From Pedobacter sp. Leaf41 (GTDB lineage Bacteria; Bacteroidota; Bacteroidia; Sphingobacteriales; Sphingobacteriaceae), in NCBI RefSeq assembly GCF_001422545.1, contig NZ_LMLE01000009.1, positions 62,001 to 126,000 of the forward strand: a DNA stretch of 64,000 nucleotides, read 5' to 3'. Positions 15,424 to 24,346 of the stretch are shown in pieces; position 1 is the first letter of the stretch, and every line of letters begins with the position of its first letter. The position numbers and the translations under genes were made by a program. The notes beneath the pieces were generated by a model that worked only from the letters and a program-made list of their open reading frames with translations, had not been told where the DNA came from and did not search any database.

Positions 15424-17004
15424 CTATTTAATTTCTATTCCAAAAACTGCTTCCGCCAATCCAATTTCATCGGGCGAATAAGGCAAAGCATATTTTACGC
15501 CCATTTCGTCAAACTTCTTGCCTGTAGAATTACCAATTGCGATAACCTGTTGGCCAGGTTCCAATAAATTATCTGCGAAATAAGCATCTACATTTGAAGG
15601 ACTGGTAAAAATTAAAACATCAGCATAACTCTGATCAATATTTTCTTCGATTACCGTTTCATATATTGGCAAGTCGATAATTTTTGAATCAGCAGGTAAA
15701 GATTTCTGAATAGATTGTAAAGAATCCTGCGCCCTTGGAAATAAAACATTTTTTCCGGAAACCAGTTTCGCAAAATCTTCTGCAACTTCAGAAATATCGC
15801 CGCTTGTGCCAACGAAATCTGCAAAATGATTAAACTTGCGCAAAGCATCTTCCGAGCCTCTTCCCACTACACCAAACTGTGTTTTCTTTGGTAATTGCGG
15901 TTTTAAATTGAAGAAATATTCCACACTATTTCTACTACTGAAGAAAATCCAATCGATATTTTTTAATATAAACTGGTCTAAAACAGTTACAATAGGAAAC
16001 GTACGGATTAACGAACGACCTTCAATTTCTATATTATTGCTTTCTAAAGCTTTGCGGAAATAACTGTGCTCACCAATTTCACGGGAGATGAAAACCTTTG
16101 TAGGCTTTTTTCTTTCTTTTGAAAATTTAGCCACGATTTTCTCTGCTAAACCATCTGTTGTTTCAGAACGTAAGAACAAACGCTCAGGAAAATCATCGGC
16201 TGTTTCCGCTTTTGAAGTCCACACTTCGAAGGCTCCATCTTCTTTTTTGCAATAGCAACCCAAAGGCATGTGGCAGCCGCCTTCAAAAATATTAAGCACT
16301 TTCCGCTCTACACCAACTTCTTCTGCTGTCGCGGGATCATGTAATTTTTGAAGTGCATCGAAAAGTTCAGTATCATTCTCCCTGATTTGAATGGCCAAAG
16401 CGCCCTGAGCAGGAGCAGGAACAAACTCTGTTGGTTCCAATTCTTCTACGTGAAATTCGCTTACATCCAAGCCCAGCCGTTTAATACCTGCTTTCGCCAG
16501 CATAATCGCATCATAATCTTCATCTCTAAGCTTCTGAATGCGGGTTGGAACGTTTCCACGTAAATCTTCGATTTCCAAATCAGAGCGTAAACCCAAAAGT
16601 TGGGCTTTTCTTCTATTTGATGAAGTACCAACCATTGCGCCCTTTTTCAGAGACAATTTTTGAGAAACATCAACACAGTCTTTTAAAATCAAAAGATATT
16701 CGGTTGCTTCTTCCCGTGGCGGAATTGCAGCAATGGTTAAGCCAGCAGGATGGTTGGTTGGTAAATCTTTAAGGCAATGTACCGCCAAATCGATAGTTCC
16801 GCCCAAAAGTTCTTCTTCCAGTTCTTTGGTAAAAAAGCCTTTGCCCTCTAATTTATCGAGACGTAAATTTAGGATTTTATCGCCCTGCGTTTTAATAACC
16901 TTAATTTCTGCTTCAATACCGATTGTTGCTAACTCACTTTGAATGTGATTAGCCTGCCATAATGCAAGTTCGCTACCGCGTGTTCCGATGATTAATTTCT
17001 TCAC
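15424..17004 (-). CDS. hemCD: Fused hydroxymethylbilane synthase / uroporphyrinogen-III synthase
   Basis: 526 residues. Residues 1 to about 290 are hydroxymethylbilane synthase (IGTRGSELALWQA, the Asp of LAVHCLKDLP, GTSSNRRKAQL, and the dipyrromethane-cofactor Cys244 in EGGCHMPLGC). From about 295 to the end is a HemD domain (KPTKVFISREIGEHSYF, IFFSSRNSVEYFF, IFTSPSNVDAYF). It polymerises porphobilinogen and closes the ring to uroporphyrinogen III. The start codon is GTG at 17004, with a -7 motif 21 bases upstream. A second HemD-like gene is at 63067. Confidence 0.95.
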   Translation of the reverse strand: MKKLIIGTRGSELALWQANHIQSELATIGIEAEIKVIKTQGDKILNLRLDKLEGKGFFTKELEEELLGGTIDLAVHCLKDLPTNHPAGLTIAAIPPREEATEYLLILKDCVDVSQKLSLKKGAMVGTSSNRRKAQLLGLRSDLEIEDLRGNVPTRIQKLRDEDYDAIMLAKAGIKRLGLDVSEFHVEELEPTEFVPAPAQGALAIQIRENDTELFDALQKLHDPATAEEVGVERKVLNIFEGGCHMPLGCYCKKEDGAFEVWTSKAETADDFPERLFLRSETTDGLAEKIVAKFSKERKKPTKVFISREIGEHSYFRKALESNNIEIEGRSLIRTFPIVTVLDQFILKNIDWIFFSSRNSVEYFFNLKPQLPKKTQFGVVGRGSEDALRKFNHFADFVGTSGDISEVAEDFAKLVSGKNVLFPRAQDSLQSIQKSLPADSKIIDLPIYETVIEENIDQSYADVLIFTSPSNVDAYFADNLLEPGQQVIAIGNSTGKKFDEMGVKYALPYSPDEIGLAEAVFGIEIK

Positions 17005-17024
17005 TATAAACTTTTAATGAACTG

Positions 17025-17032
17025 CAAATTTA
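17025..17032 (-). promoter_or_regulatory. Predicted -7 element of hemCD
   Basis: TAAATTTG on the minus strand, 21 bases upstream of the GTG start, an exact match to TAnnTTTG. It implies that hemCD has its own promoter. Confidence 0.55.
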
Positions 17033-17162
17033 ACGTTAATTTGCTTTATACCATGAATTGTTTAAAAATGAGACAGTGCCGTTACAGAGCAAATGTTTTG
17101 TGGGTTTTTACTGACAAATTAAAAATCAAACGGATTGCGATCAGCACAAATTTCCTTCAATG

Positions 17163-17254
17163 AACCCTTGACTGCGGCAGGCAGGCAGTAGTAGTGGAAA
17201 GCCCGCATTCCAATAATTCATTGGAAGAGGACTTGTAACGAATAACGGGGCTGG
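17163..17254 (-). repeat. Composite interspersed repeat, copy 5 (inverted)
   Basis: TTGTAACGAATAACGGGGCT (17233-17252) is the reverse complement of the family's left arm, and GTAGTGGAAA (17191-17200) of its right arm. The inner part differs: a GCGGCAGGCAGGCAG run and a TTCCAATAATTCATTGGAA palindrome (17209-17227). It lies between two divergent genes. Confidence 0.68.
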
Positions 17255-17446
17255 TTTTTCCGATCAGTGCTGCCTTACATTTTGAAAATATTTTATTAAA
17301 ATAAATCTCGGTGTGGAATTTGTACATAAGGCACATCATAACAACACACACAAAGAAAAATAGAATTATGAAACCTGCATAAGCAAACAAAAGCTAAATA
17401 AAGAAAGCTTATGCAAGCTTCATTACAATTAAAAACACTAAAGATT

Positions 17447-18136
17447 ATGAAAAAGTTAATAGCAGTTGCACTAGTTGCATTTTTAGGCCTTTCATCGGCA
17501 ATGGCTCAGCAAACAGATTTACGTAGGAAAATTAGCGTAAGCGGAACTTCTGAAACAGAGGTTACTCCAGACATCATTTACATTGGAATTTCATTGAAGG
17601 AATATTTGAACGGAAAAAAGAAAGTAGACATTACTGAATTGGAGAAACAACTTTTTGCTGCTGTACAGAAAGCAGGAATTGCAAAGGAAAATTTGACCAT
17701 TAGCAACCTGAGCAGCTGGAATTATGCTACGGAGAAAAAGAAAAATCCTGACTTTTTAGCGAGCAAACAATATCGTTTAAAAGTAAGTGACCTTAATAGA
17801 TTCGACTCCATTTTAGAGGCTATTGATCCAAAAGGAATTGCCAATACCAATATTGAAAGCTACGATTATTCGAAAATTGAAAGCCTTAAGAAAGATTTAA
17901 AAATTAAGGCATTATTAGCCGCAAAAGAAAAAGCAGCTTATATGGTTGAGGCACTCTATGGAAAATTGGGTGACGTACTCGAAATTCAGGATGGTGGAGA
18001 CAATATCATACAACCTGTGTACAGAAATTATATGATGAAATCTGCAATGGCCGAATCGGCTGATGCCGCACCGGAACTCGATTTCAAAAAAATTAAGCTC
18101 AATTTTACTGTGAATGTGATTTTTATGATTTTATAA
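17447..18136 (+). CDS. SIMPL-domain (DUF541) exported protein
   Basis: 229 residues from ATG 17447, which begins a clean signal peptide (KKLIAVALVAFLGLSSAMA). ATG 17411 would add 12 non-signal residues. The mature protein opens with RKISVSGTSETEVTPDIIY, the typical start of SIMPL/DUF541 proteins (BP26/OMP28-like periplasmic proteins). Function in the family is poorly known; BP26 forms channel-like oligomers. It is followed by a strong terminator and stands alone. Confidence 0.87.
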   Translation: MKKLIAVALVAFLGLSSAMAQQTDLRRKISVSGTSETEVTPDIIYIGISLKEYLNGKKKVDITELEKQLFAAVQKAGIAKENLTISNLSSWNYATEKKKNPDFLASKQYRLKVSDLNRFDSILEAIDPKGIANTNIESYDYSKIESLKKDLKIKALLAAKEKAAYMVEALYGKLGDVLEIQDGGDNIIQPVYRNYMMKSAMAESADAAPELDFKKIKLNFTVNVIFMIL

Positions 18137-18166
18137 CATTTTTAAACATTTAAAACAACCAATTTT

Positions 18167-18199
18167 AAAACCTACCAAGAACATTTTGGTAGGTTTTTT
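18167..18199 (+). terminator. Terminator of the SIMPL gene
   Basis: AAAACCTACCAA (18167-18178) and TTGGTAGGTTTT pair around a short loop, then a T-run. Confidence 0.85.
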
Positions 18200-18235
18200 G
18201 TTACGTTCACATCGAAACACTAAAAAAATAAAATT

Positions 18236-18550
18236 ATGAAAAAATTCATTTACACATTAGCACTTATTTTCTCTTTAGGCATCAGCTTTAACACTGTTCA
18301 AGCAGCTAATAAACCTGCTAAAAACCCTACAGAATTAACGGCTGAGCAATCTGCACAGTTAGAAAGAATTAAGACTCGTGTTGAAGAAATTAGAGATATG
18401 GATAAATCTAATTTAACAAGAGCAGAACGTAAGGCATTACGTAGCGAATTGAGAGAATTGAAAGGTCAGGCCCGTGCAGTTTCTGGTGGCGTTTATCTTT
18501 CAGTTGGTGCAATTATCATCATCATCTTATTATTGATTTTGATTCTATAA
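18236..18550 (+). CDS. Small exported protein with C-terminal membrane anchor
   Basis: 104 residues: an N-terminal signal peptide (to about residue 23, VQA-AN), a charged helical middle (EQSAQLERIKTRVEEIRDMD and ERKALRSELRELKG) likely to form a coiled coil, and a hydrophobic C-terminus of Ile and Leu (about 87-104). Proteins of this shape are frequent in Bacteroidota, but I know no function. A strong terminator follows and another precedes it, so it is monocistronic. Confidence 0.78.
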   Translation: MKKFIYTLALIFSLGISFNTVQAANKPAKNPTELTAEQSAQLERIKTRVEEIRDMDKSNLTRAERKALRSELRELKGQARAVSGGVYLSVGAIIIIILLLILIL

Positions 18551-18584
18551 TCAGAAAAACAATTACATCTATCTATAAAAAACG

Positions 18585-18617
18585 AAAAGCTTTGCAGTGA
18601 TGCAAAGCTTTTTTTTT
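18585..18617 (+). terminator. Terminator of the small anchored-protein gene
   Basis: AAAAGCTTTGCA (18585-18596) and TGCAAAGCTTTT (18601-18612) form a perfect 12-base-pair stem with a four-base loop, then more T. Confidence 0.9.
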
Positions 18618-18633
18618 ATGCCTACTTATTATC

Positions 18634-18696
18634 CGTCATTGTGAGGTACGAAGCAATCTAACAGCAAAAGAGATTGCTTTATACCTCGCAATGACG
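18634..18696. repeat. GCGAGGTACGAAGC inverted repeat, copy 2
   Basis: CGTCATTGTGAGGTACGAAG (18634-18653) pairs, with a few mismatches, with the segment ending CCTCGCAATGACG (18696). The inner stem is GCAATCT/AGATTGC. It is the same family as 12623-12707 but with a much shorter loop. It lies between a terminator and the end of serS. Confidence 0.8.
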
Positions 18697-18708
18697 ACTT
18701 GTGGAAAG

Positions 18709-19980
18709 CTAATCAATCATAACAAATCCTGTATATTTTACCAGTGCTTCTGGAATTTTAATTCCGTTTTCCGTTTGATAATTTTCTAAAATTGAAGCTA
18801 CAATTCTAGGTAATGCCAATGCGCTTCCATTTAACGTATGTGCCAATTGCGCTTTGCCCTCTTTCCCTTTGAAACGAAGTTTTAAACGGTTAGCCTGATA
18901 GGTTTCGAAGTTTGATACTGAAGAAACTTCTAACCAACGCTCTTGTGCTGCACTCCACACTTCCATATCGTAAGTCATGGCTGATGTGAAGCCCATATCA
19001 CCACCACATAAACGCAAAACGCGGTAATGTAAGCCAAGCTCCTGCAATAAAGACTGTACATAGTTGCTCATGTCTTCCAGTGTTTCGTAAGATTTTTCAG
19101 GATGTGTAATCTGAACCACCTCCACTTTATCAAACTGATGCAAACGATTTAAACCACGAACATGCGCCCCATAAGAACCAGCCTCTCTACGAAAGCAAGG
19201 TGTGTAAGCTGTATTTTTGATCGGCAAATCTTCTTCCTTAATAATTACATCGCGGTATAAATTAGTAACCGGAACTTCGGCCGTAGGAATCAGATATAAA
19301 TCATCAACAGTTGAATGATACATTTGTCCTTCTTTATCGGGTAACTGACCAGTACCAAAACCAGATGCAGCATTTACCAAATGAGGCACCTGCATTTCTT
19401 TGTAACCCGCAGCAGTTGCATGATCTAAAAAGAAATTAATTAAAGCACGTTGTAACCTCGCTCCTTTTCCTTTGTAAACCGGAAAACCTGCACCCGTAAT
19501 TTTAACTCCTAATTCAAAATCGATAATATCGTATTTAGCTGCCAGTTCCCAATGTGGTAACGCTTTGGTTGGCAATTCTGCCGGTGCGCCATGCTCATAA
19601 ACTACCTCATTTTCTTCGGCAGTTGAGCCCGTTGGAACTAAATGGTAAGGTAAATTTGGCAACTGAACAACTGCATTAAACTGGGCAGTTTCCAACTCGT
19701 TTAATTTTTCTGTCAGGTTTTTAATATTCTCCTTATGAGAAGTAGTTTGTGCTTTAATAGCTTCTGCTTCATCTTTTTTGCCTGTACGCATTAAATCGCC
19801 AATTTGTTTGGCTGCTGCATTTGCTTCTGCGGAAATTTGATCAAGCGAGGTTTGGGTAGCACGACGATCTTCATCAATTTTGATAATTTCATCTACCAAC
19901 TCTGGTTGTTTAAAGTTACGCACACTCAAACGTTCTAAAACTTTCTCTCTATTTTCGCGGATATAGTTAACTTGCAGCAT
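18709..19980 (-). CDS. serS: Seryl-tRNA synthetase
   Basis: 423 residues, normal length. The N-terminal 100 or so residues form the long coiled-coil tRNA-binding arm (rich in Lys, Glu and Ala), followed by the class II aminoacyl-tRNA synthetase core: motif 2 TPCFRREAGSYG, motif 3 region NGSALALPRIVASILENYQ. It charges tRNA-Ser (and tRNA-Sec where present). Monocistronic, with a -7 motif 16 bases upstream. Confidence 0.97.
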   Translation of the reverse strand: MLQVNYIRENREKVLERLSVRNFKQPELVDEIIKIDEDRRATQTSLDQISAEANAAAKQIGDLMRTGKKDEAEAIKAQTTSHKENIKNLTEKLNELETAQFNAVVQLPNLPYHLVPTGSTAEENEVVYEHGAPAELPTKALPHWELAAKYDIIDFELGVKITGAGFPVYKGKGARLQRALINFFLDHATAAGYKEMQVPHLVNAASGFGTGQLPDKEGQMYHSTVDDLYLIPTAEVPVTNLYRDVIIKEEDLPIKNTAYTPCFRREAGSYGAHVRGLNRLHQFDKVEVVQITHPEKSYETLEDMSNYVQSLLQELGLHYRVLRLCGGDMGFTSAMTYDMEVWSAAQERWLEVSSVSNFETYQANRLKLRFKGKEGKAQLAHTLNGSALALPRIVASILENYQTENGIKIPEALVKYTGFVMID

Positions 19981-19995
19981 TATTTAATTTTTTTA

Positions 19996-20003
19996 CAAAG
20001 ATA
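19996..20003 (-). promoter_or_regulatory. Predicted -7 element of serS
   Basis: TATCTTTG on the minus strand, 16 bases from the serS ATG. It implies a leader of only about 11 bases. Confidence 0.55.
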
Positions 20004-20135
20004 GGATTGAATTACGAATTACGAGTTACGATTTTGGATTTTTATACCAGTGGTCAATTAGATCCGCAAATCAAAATTTCAAGTATAGTTAACCGTAAAC
20101 CAATCGTTATTCGAAAATCTAAAATCTAAAATCAA

Positions 20136-20864
20136 ATGGGCAAACTGTTCCTCGTACCTACGCCGATTGGCAATTTGGAAGACATGACCTTTCGGGCAAT
20201 TCGGATTTTAAAAGAGTGCGATTTAATTTTAGCAGAAGATACCCGCACAAGTGCGCCCATGCTTAAACATTTTGGCATTGATAAACGGGTATTCTCCCAC
20301 CACCAGCATAACGAACATAAGGCGACTTCGGAGATTATCAAATTTTTACAGGAAGGACAAAAAATTGCATTGATCTCGGATGCTGGAACGCCTGCTATTT
20401 CAGACCCAGGCTTTTTTCTTGTTCGCGAAGCGATAAAAAACGAAATTGATGTAGAGTGCTTGCCAGGTGCAACGGCGTTTGTGCCTGCCTTGGTAAATTC
20501 TGGCTTACCTGCAGATGCCTTTTGTTTCGAAGGGTTTCTGCCCGTAAAAAAGGGCCGCCAAACAAAATTTAAAAAACTTGCCGAAGAAGATCGAACCATC
20601 ATACTTTATGAAAGTCCACACCGCCTATTAAAAACCTTGGAAGAGTTTGCCCAGTATTTGGGGGCGGATAGGCAGGCATCGGTAAGTAGAGAACTTACTA
20701 AAATGTTCGAAGAAACCGTTAGAGGCACATTATTAGAAATAAAATCACATTTCGAGAACAATACTTTAAAAGGAGAATTCGTAATTTGCATTGCAGGGAA
20801 AGATATGAGTAAAGATAAAAGAGCAAAGAACAAGGACAAATACGATGATGCCGAAGAAGAGTAG
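20136..20864 (+). CDS. rsmI: 16S rRNA (cytidine-1402-2'-O)-methyltransferase
   Basis: 242 residues with the tetrapyrrole-methylase fold: LVPTPIGNLEDMTFRAIRIL at the N-terminus, ILAEDTRTS, the SAM-binding ISDAGTPAISDPG and LPGATAFVPAL. RsmI methylates C1402 of 16S rRNA in the decoding centre. The Lys/Asp-rich tail (last 20 or so residues) is unusual but harmless-looking. It is the first of a plus-strand run with a PH/SHOCT protein and lnt. Confidence 0.94.
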   Translation: MGKLFLVPTPIGNLEDMTFRAIRILKECDLILAEDTRTSAPMLKHFGIDKRVFSHHQHNEHKATSEIIKFLQEGQKIALISDAGTPAISDPGFFLVREAIKNEIDVECLPGATAFVPALVNSGLPADAFCFEGFLPVKKGRQTKFKKLAEEDRTIILYESPHRLLKTLEEFAQYLGADRQASVSRELTKMFEETVRGTLLEIKSHFENNTLKGEFVICIAGKDMSKDKRAKNKDKYDDAEEE

Positions 20865-20901
20865 CATCTTAAATTAACCACAATCAATTTAAATAACAAT
20901 T

Positions 20902-21549
20902 ATGATTAGCATAGATAGATTTTTAAGCGACGAACAAGACCCAAAAGCGGTTGAAAAAGTTATTGGAAAGCTTAATGACCTTTTAACCACAGGCGAAGAA
21001 ATTCTATACCTCGCTGTGCAAAAAAAACCTGCTGTAAACTTGTTGCCAGATAGTATTGCAGTAACTAACAAACGCATTTTTTATTGCGAGCCAGGAAATC
21101 TAGGCCTAACCATGAACTTTAAAGATATTTCGCTTAAAAACATTAAAGAGGTTTCATTCAAGGAAGAATTGTTTGGTTCGAAATTTATTTGTGTGCCGCA
21201 AACTGGCGAAAACATTGTTACAGAGTTTATACCTAAAACGCAGGCCAGGAAGTTGTACCAAGCGGCAAATGAGCAGCTAGAGGATTATAAGGAATCTTTA
21301 AGACAGCAGAAATTGGAAGAAGATCGGGCAGCTGCACCTATTCAGCCAGCGCCTCAACCTTTCGCAGATTTTACGCCTATTGAATCCTCTACAGCAGAAC
21401 CTGAGCCAATTCAAATTGCGGAAGTAGTAGAAGAGCCGGAAGATGAGACTACATTAAAACTTCGTAAGCTGAAAACACTTTATGATAAACACTTGATTAC
21501 TCAGGAAGAATACGAAGCTAAAAAAGCAGCAATTTTAGATAGTTTTTAA
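20902..21549 (+). CDS. PH-like plus SHOCT domain protein
   Basis: 215 residues. The N-terminal 125 or so residues look like a bacterial PH/YokE-type domain (EEILYLAVQKKPA, IAVTNKRIFYCE, MNFKDISLKNIKEVSF, FGSKF). A Pro/Glu-rich linker (about 130-180) follows. The last 30 residues are a SHOCT motif (LRKLKTLYDKHLITQEEYEA). SHOCT domains often tether proteins to membranes or oligomers. No signal peptide is seen, so it is cytoplasmic. Function unknown. It lies 37 bases after rsmI. Confidence 0.82.
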   Translation: MISIDRFLSDEQDPKAVEKVIGKLNDLLTTGEEILYLAVQKKPAVNLLPDSIAVTNKRIFYCEPGNLGLTMNFKDISLKNIKEVSFKEELFGSKFICVPQTGENIVTEFIPKTQARKLYQAANEQLEDYKESLRQQKLEEDRAAAPIQPAPQPFADFTPIESSTAEPEPIQIAEVVEEPEDETTLKLRKLKTLYDKHLITQEEYEAKKAAILDSF

Positions 21550-21554
21550 ATTCA

Positions 21555-21612
21555 GGAAATAGGGAATGGAGATTAGTGAATTAGACACAAAGTCGACCAA
21601 CTAATCTATTTC
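21555..21612. repeat. Word-type inverted repeat before lnt
   Basis: GGAAATAG (21555-21562) pairs with CTATTTCC (21605-21612), and GATTAGT pairs with ACTAATC. The arms are separated by about 22 bases. One of several palindromic spacers in this genome made of diverged short words. Confidence 0.6.
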
Positions 21613-21634
21613 CTAGGCCCAATTTCTCAAAAAA

Positions 21635-23245
21635 ATGAAAAAAAGCTATCTCTTAGCCATATTAAGCGCCTTCTTACTTTGGCTGGCATGGCCACCTATG
21701 CCCTTTACAACTCCGCTGTTGCTTATTGCATTAGTGCCTCTATTTATTGCGCTTGATTCGATTTTTAATAGCGACCGAAAAAAGAAAGGCAAAAAAGTTT
21801 TTTTAACTGCGGGGCTTACTTTTCTAATTTGGAATACAGCGTCTATTTATTGGGTATATAATGCCATTAGTGCCTACAATGGCACCGCCGTTGCTATTCC
21901 AGTTTCCATAATTCCTTACGGGCTGGGAGCATTTTTAATGACTACCGCTTTCTGGCTTTTTTATCGCTTAAGTAGATATACCAATAAAGTGATTGCCTAT
22001 TTAGGCTTGATCTCATTTTACATTGCACTCGAATATTTACAACAAACCTGGGATCTGGCTTTCCCATGGATGACTTTAGGAAATGGCCTGGCCGGTATGC
22101 ACCAGCTTGCCCAGTGGTATGATTATACCGGCATTTATGGCGGTTCGTTATGGATTTTGTTAAGCAATATTTTAGCCTTCGAAGCTTACCAAAAATTCAG
22201 ATCTTCAACCGGATATGCGAAATTTAAACCAGCGGGTATTTGGGCTTTAGTTGTAATTGTTCCAGCTACAATTTCATTAGTAACATACTTCAATGTCGAG
22301 CAACAAGGTACACCCAGCAATGTAGTAGTCGTTCAACCCAATATCGATCCCTACAAGAAATTAAGTGAAATTCCTCCTCCAGAGCAAATTCAGATATTAA
22401 CCCATTTATCCGATTCCCTTGCACAACCGAATACCGAATATTTCATCTGGCCGGAAACTGCTGTACCCATTTATGCCGATGAGGACCAGATTAGGATATA
22501 TCCTGAAGTTATTTCTTTACAGAACTTTTTAAGTAAGTATAGAAACGGCACTCTAATTACCGGAATGGAAACCAAAAAAATTTATGCGGATAAAAAGACA
22601 ATATCTGCAAAGTATGACGAGCCTAGCGGGCGGTATTACGATAATTTTAATACTGCAATGCAGTTGGAAAATTCAGCCAATGTTCAGTTTTACCATAAAT
22701 CGAAACTTGTTCCAGGAGCAGAAAAAATGCCTTTTCCAAAAGTATTCTCATTTTTAGACGGCGTTTTTTCTGAGCTAGGCGGAAGTGTTAGTGGATGGGG
22801 CTGGCAAGAAAAGCCCAGTGTTTTATATGCACAAAGTGGCATTGGCGCCGCACCTGTAGTGTGTTATGAAAGCCTATGGGGCGATTGGATAGGACAACAA
22901 GTTAAAGACGGCGCACAGTTTATTGCCATTATTACCAACGATGGCTGGTGGGGAAATACATCAGGAAAAGACCAACACGAAATGTATGCCAAACTACGGG
23001 CCATCGAAAACCGCAGAGACATAGCCCGATCGGCAAACACTGGTATATCTTGCTTCATCAACCAACGTGGCGACATTACTAAAAGTACGAAATGGTGGAC
23101 AAGAACTGCCCTAAAAGGTGATATCAACCTGAATGATGAACTGACATTTTACACCAAAAATGGCGACATCATTGCAAAAGTGCTTTGTATATTAGCTTTA
23201 ATCCTGGTGCTGATTATTCCTTATAAAAAGTGGATTAAAAAGTAA
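21635..23245 (+). CDS. lnt: Apolipoprotein N-acyltransferase
   Basis: 536 residues: about six N-terminal membrane helices (1-220), then a nitrilase-fold domain facing the periplasm. The catalytic triad is visible as Glu274 (WPETAVP), Lys357 (KSKLVPGAEKMPF) and Cys410 (VVCYESLWGD). It adds the third acyl chain to lipoproteins after LspA has cut them. Five bases upstream of the DinB-like gene and close to lspA, so the three are probably one operon. Confidence 0.95.
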   Translation: MKKSYLLAILSAFLLWLAWPPMPFTTPLLLIALVPLFIALDSIFNSDRKKKGKKVFLTAGLTFLIWNTASIYWVYNAISAYNGTAVAIPVSIIPYGLGAFLMTTAFWLFYRLSRYTNKVIAYLGLISFYIALEYLQQTWDLAFPWMTLGNGLAGMHQLAQWYDYTGIYGGSLWILLSNILAFEAYQKFRSSTGYAKFKPAGIWALVVIVPATISLVTYFNVEQQGTPSNVVVVQPNIDPYKKLSEIPPPEQIQILTHLSDSLAQPNTEYFIWPETAVPIYADEDQIRIYPEVISLQNFLSKYRNGTLITGMETKKIYADKKTISAKYDEPSGRYYDNFNTAMQLENSANVQFYHKSKLVPGAEKMPFPKVFSFLDGVFSELGGSVSGWGWQEKPSVLYAQSGIGAAPVVCYESLWGDWIGQQVKDGAQFIAIITNDGWWGNTSGKDQHEMYAKLRAIENRRDIARSANTGISCFINQRGDITKSTKWWTRTALKGDINLNDELTFYTKNGDIIAKVLCILALILVLIIPYKKWIKK

Positions 23246-23249
23246 TTTT

Positions 23250-23711
23250 ATGCTGAAACAACAATATGAACTCGTTTTGTTTTCCAGAGAAACCATTTTA
23301 GATTACATTAAAACCATATCTCACGAAGACTTTATTTGCGACAATAGTGCTTTTGGCAAAGGCTCTATCCGCAATTTGTTGGTTCACATTTGCGATACGT
23401 ATTCCTCATGGATTGCTGAGCGTGCATTAGGTTTACCATTAACTTATCCCGCTTTCGACAATTACTCCACATTGAATGATTGTATTAAATACTTTAACCG
23501 AGTTAATCTTTTCATCGATCAATTTTTAAATCAGTTTGAAGGAAACCATCAAAAAGAGATTCAGATTGTTCGCAATGGCACAACAACAAAGATTAGTGTC
23601 TTGCAATTATTTACACACGTGATTACGCATGAGTTTCACCACAAAGGACAAATCATGTCGTTGAGCAGAATCTTAGGCTACACACCCGTTGATGCTGACA
23701 TTATTCGCTAA
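23250..23711 (+). CDS. DinB-family (four-helix, metal-binding) protein
   Basis: 153 residues with the DinB/YfiT-type helical bundle. The likely metal ligands are His46 (LLVHICDT), His127 and His131 (HVITHEFHHKGQIM). The family includes thiol-transferases and proteins of unknown use. It begins four bases after lnt and ends 11 bases before lspA, so it is co-transcribed with the lipoprotein enzymes, although a direct link to them is not established. Confidence 0.85.
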   Translation: MLKQQYELVLFSRETILDYIKTISHEDFICDNSAFGKGSIRNLLVHICDTYSSWIAERALGLPLTYPAFDNYSTLNDCIKYFNRVNLFIDQFLNQFEGNHQKEIQIVRNGTTTKISVLQLFTHVITHEFHHKGQIMSLSRILGYTPVDADIIR

Positions 23712-23722
23712 AATTTAAAGAA

Positions 23723-24250
23723 ATGCAATACCATAAAAATTATACCTGGTTTTTCCTTTTGATCGTTTTGATTTTAAACATCGCCCTTGATCAGATATCA
23801 AAATTCGTTGTTCGAAATGAGATTTCTGATTACGAACACATTGTGTTGATTAAAAATTTTTTCACCCTTACCAAAGTGGAGAACAGTGGTGCTTTTTTAA
23901 GTTTGGGTGATAACATGCCTTATATTTTTCGTCTCATCATTTTAACAGGTCTACCCGTCTTATTTCTAGGTTACGGCCTATATTATTTATTTTCAAAAAA
24001 GAATTTACCGAGCACCATGCAAATTGCGCTTTGCTTTTTAATTGGCGGTGGAATGGGTAATTTGTACGACCGGATTATTCACGGTTCGGTTACTGATTTC
24101 ATGCACATGGATTTTCAAATCTTCCAAACCGGTGTTTTTAATATTGCCGATATATCAATCATGATTGGCGTCGGCATTTTACTCATCCAATCATTAAGAA
24201 TGAAGGCAACACCTACAGTAGATCCATCTAACGTAGAAAAAGAAGATTAA
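23723..24250 (+). CDS. lspA: Lipoprotein signal peptidase (signal peptidase II)
   Basis: 175 residues with four transmembrane helices. The catalytic aspartates are Asp125 (GSVTDFM) and Asp143 (FNIADISI), with the conserved VENSGAFLS and GGGMGNLYDR motifs. It cleaves prolipoproteins before the lipidated cysteine, preceding the action of Lnt encoded upstream. Lipoproteins in this window that need it include GldB, GldK and SprE. Confidence 0.96.
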   Translation: MQYHKNYTWFFLLIVLILNIALDQISKFVVRNEISDYEHIVLIKNFFTLTKVENSGAFLSLGDNMPYIFRLIILTGLPVLFLGYGLYYLFSKKNLPSTMQIALCFLIGGGMGNLYDRIIHGSVTDFMHMDFQIFQTGVFNIADISIMIGVGILLIQSLRMKATPTVDPSNVEKED

Positions 24251-24346
24251 AACTTTATCAAATGTTAACGAAATAATTGCGTTTGCTAAACAAACATTAG
24301 GTTATATTTATTGTTAGAAATCTTATCTCAAAAAAACTAATTCAAC

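Larger units (their letters stand above)
17005..17446. other. Divergent intergenic region between hemCD and the SIMPL gene
   Basis: 442 bases. It holds the hemCD promoter on the left, an inverted copy of the composite repeat in the middle (17163-17254), and an AT-rich stretch with an ACACACA run near 17343 on the right. A 77-codon minus-strand frame at 17157-17390 runs through the repeat and is not considered a gene. Confidence 0.6.

Noticed and set aside
17157..17390. 77-codon minus-strand frame with a hydrophobic start
   Set aside because: It overlaps the inverted composite repeat copy 5 and has no promoter or homology that I recognise.
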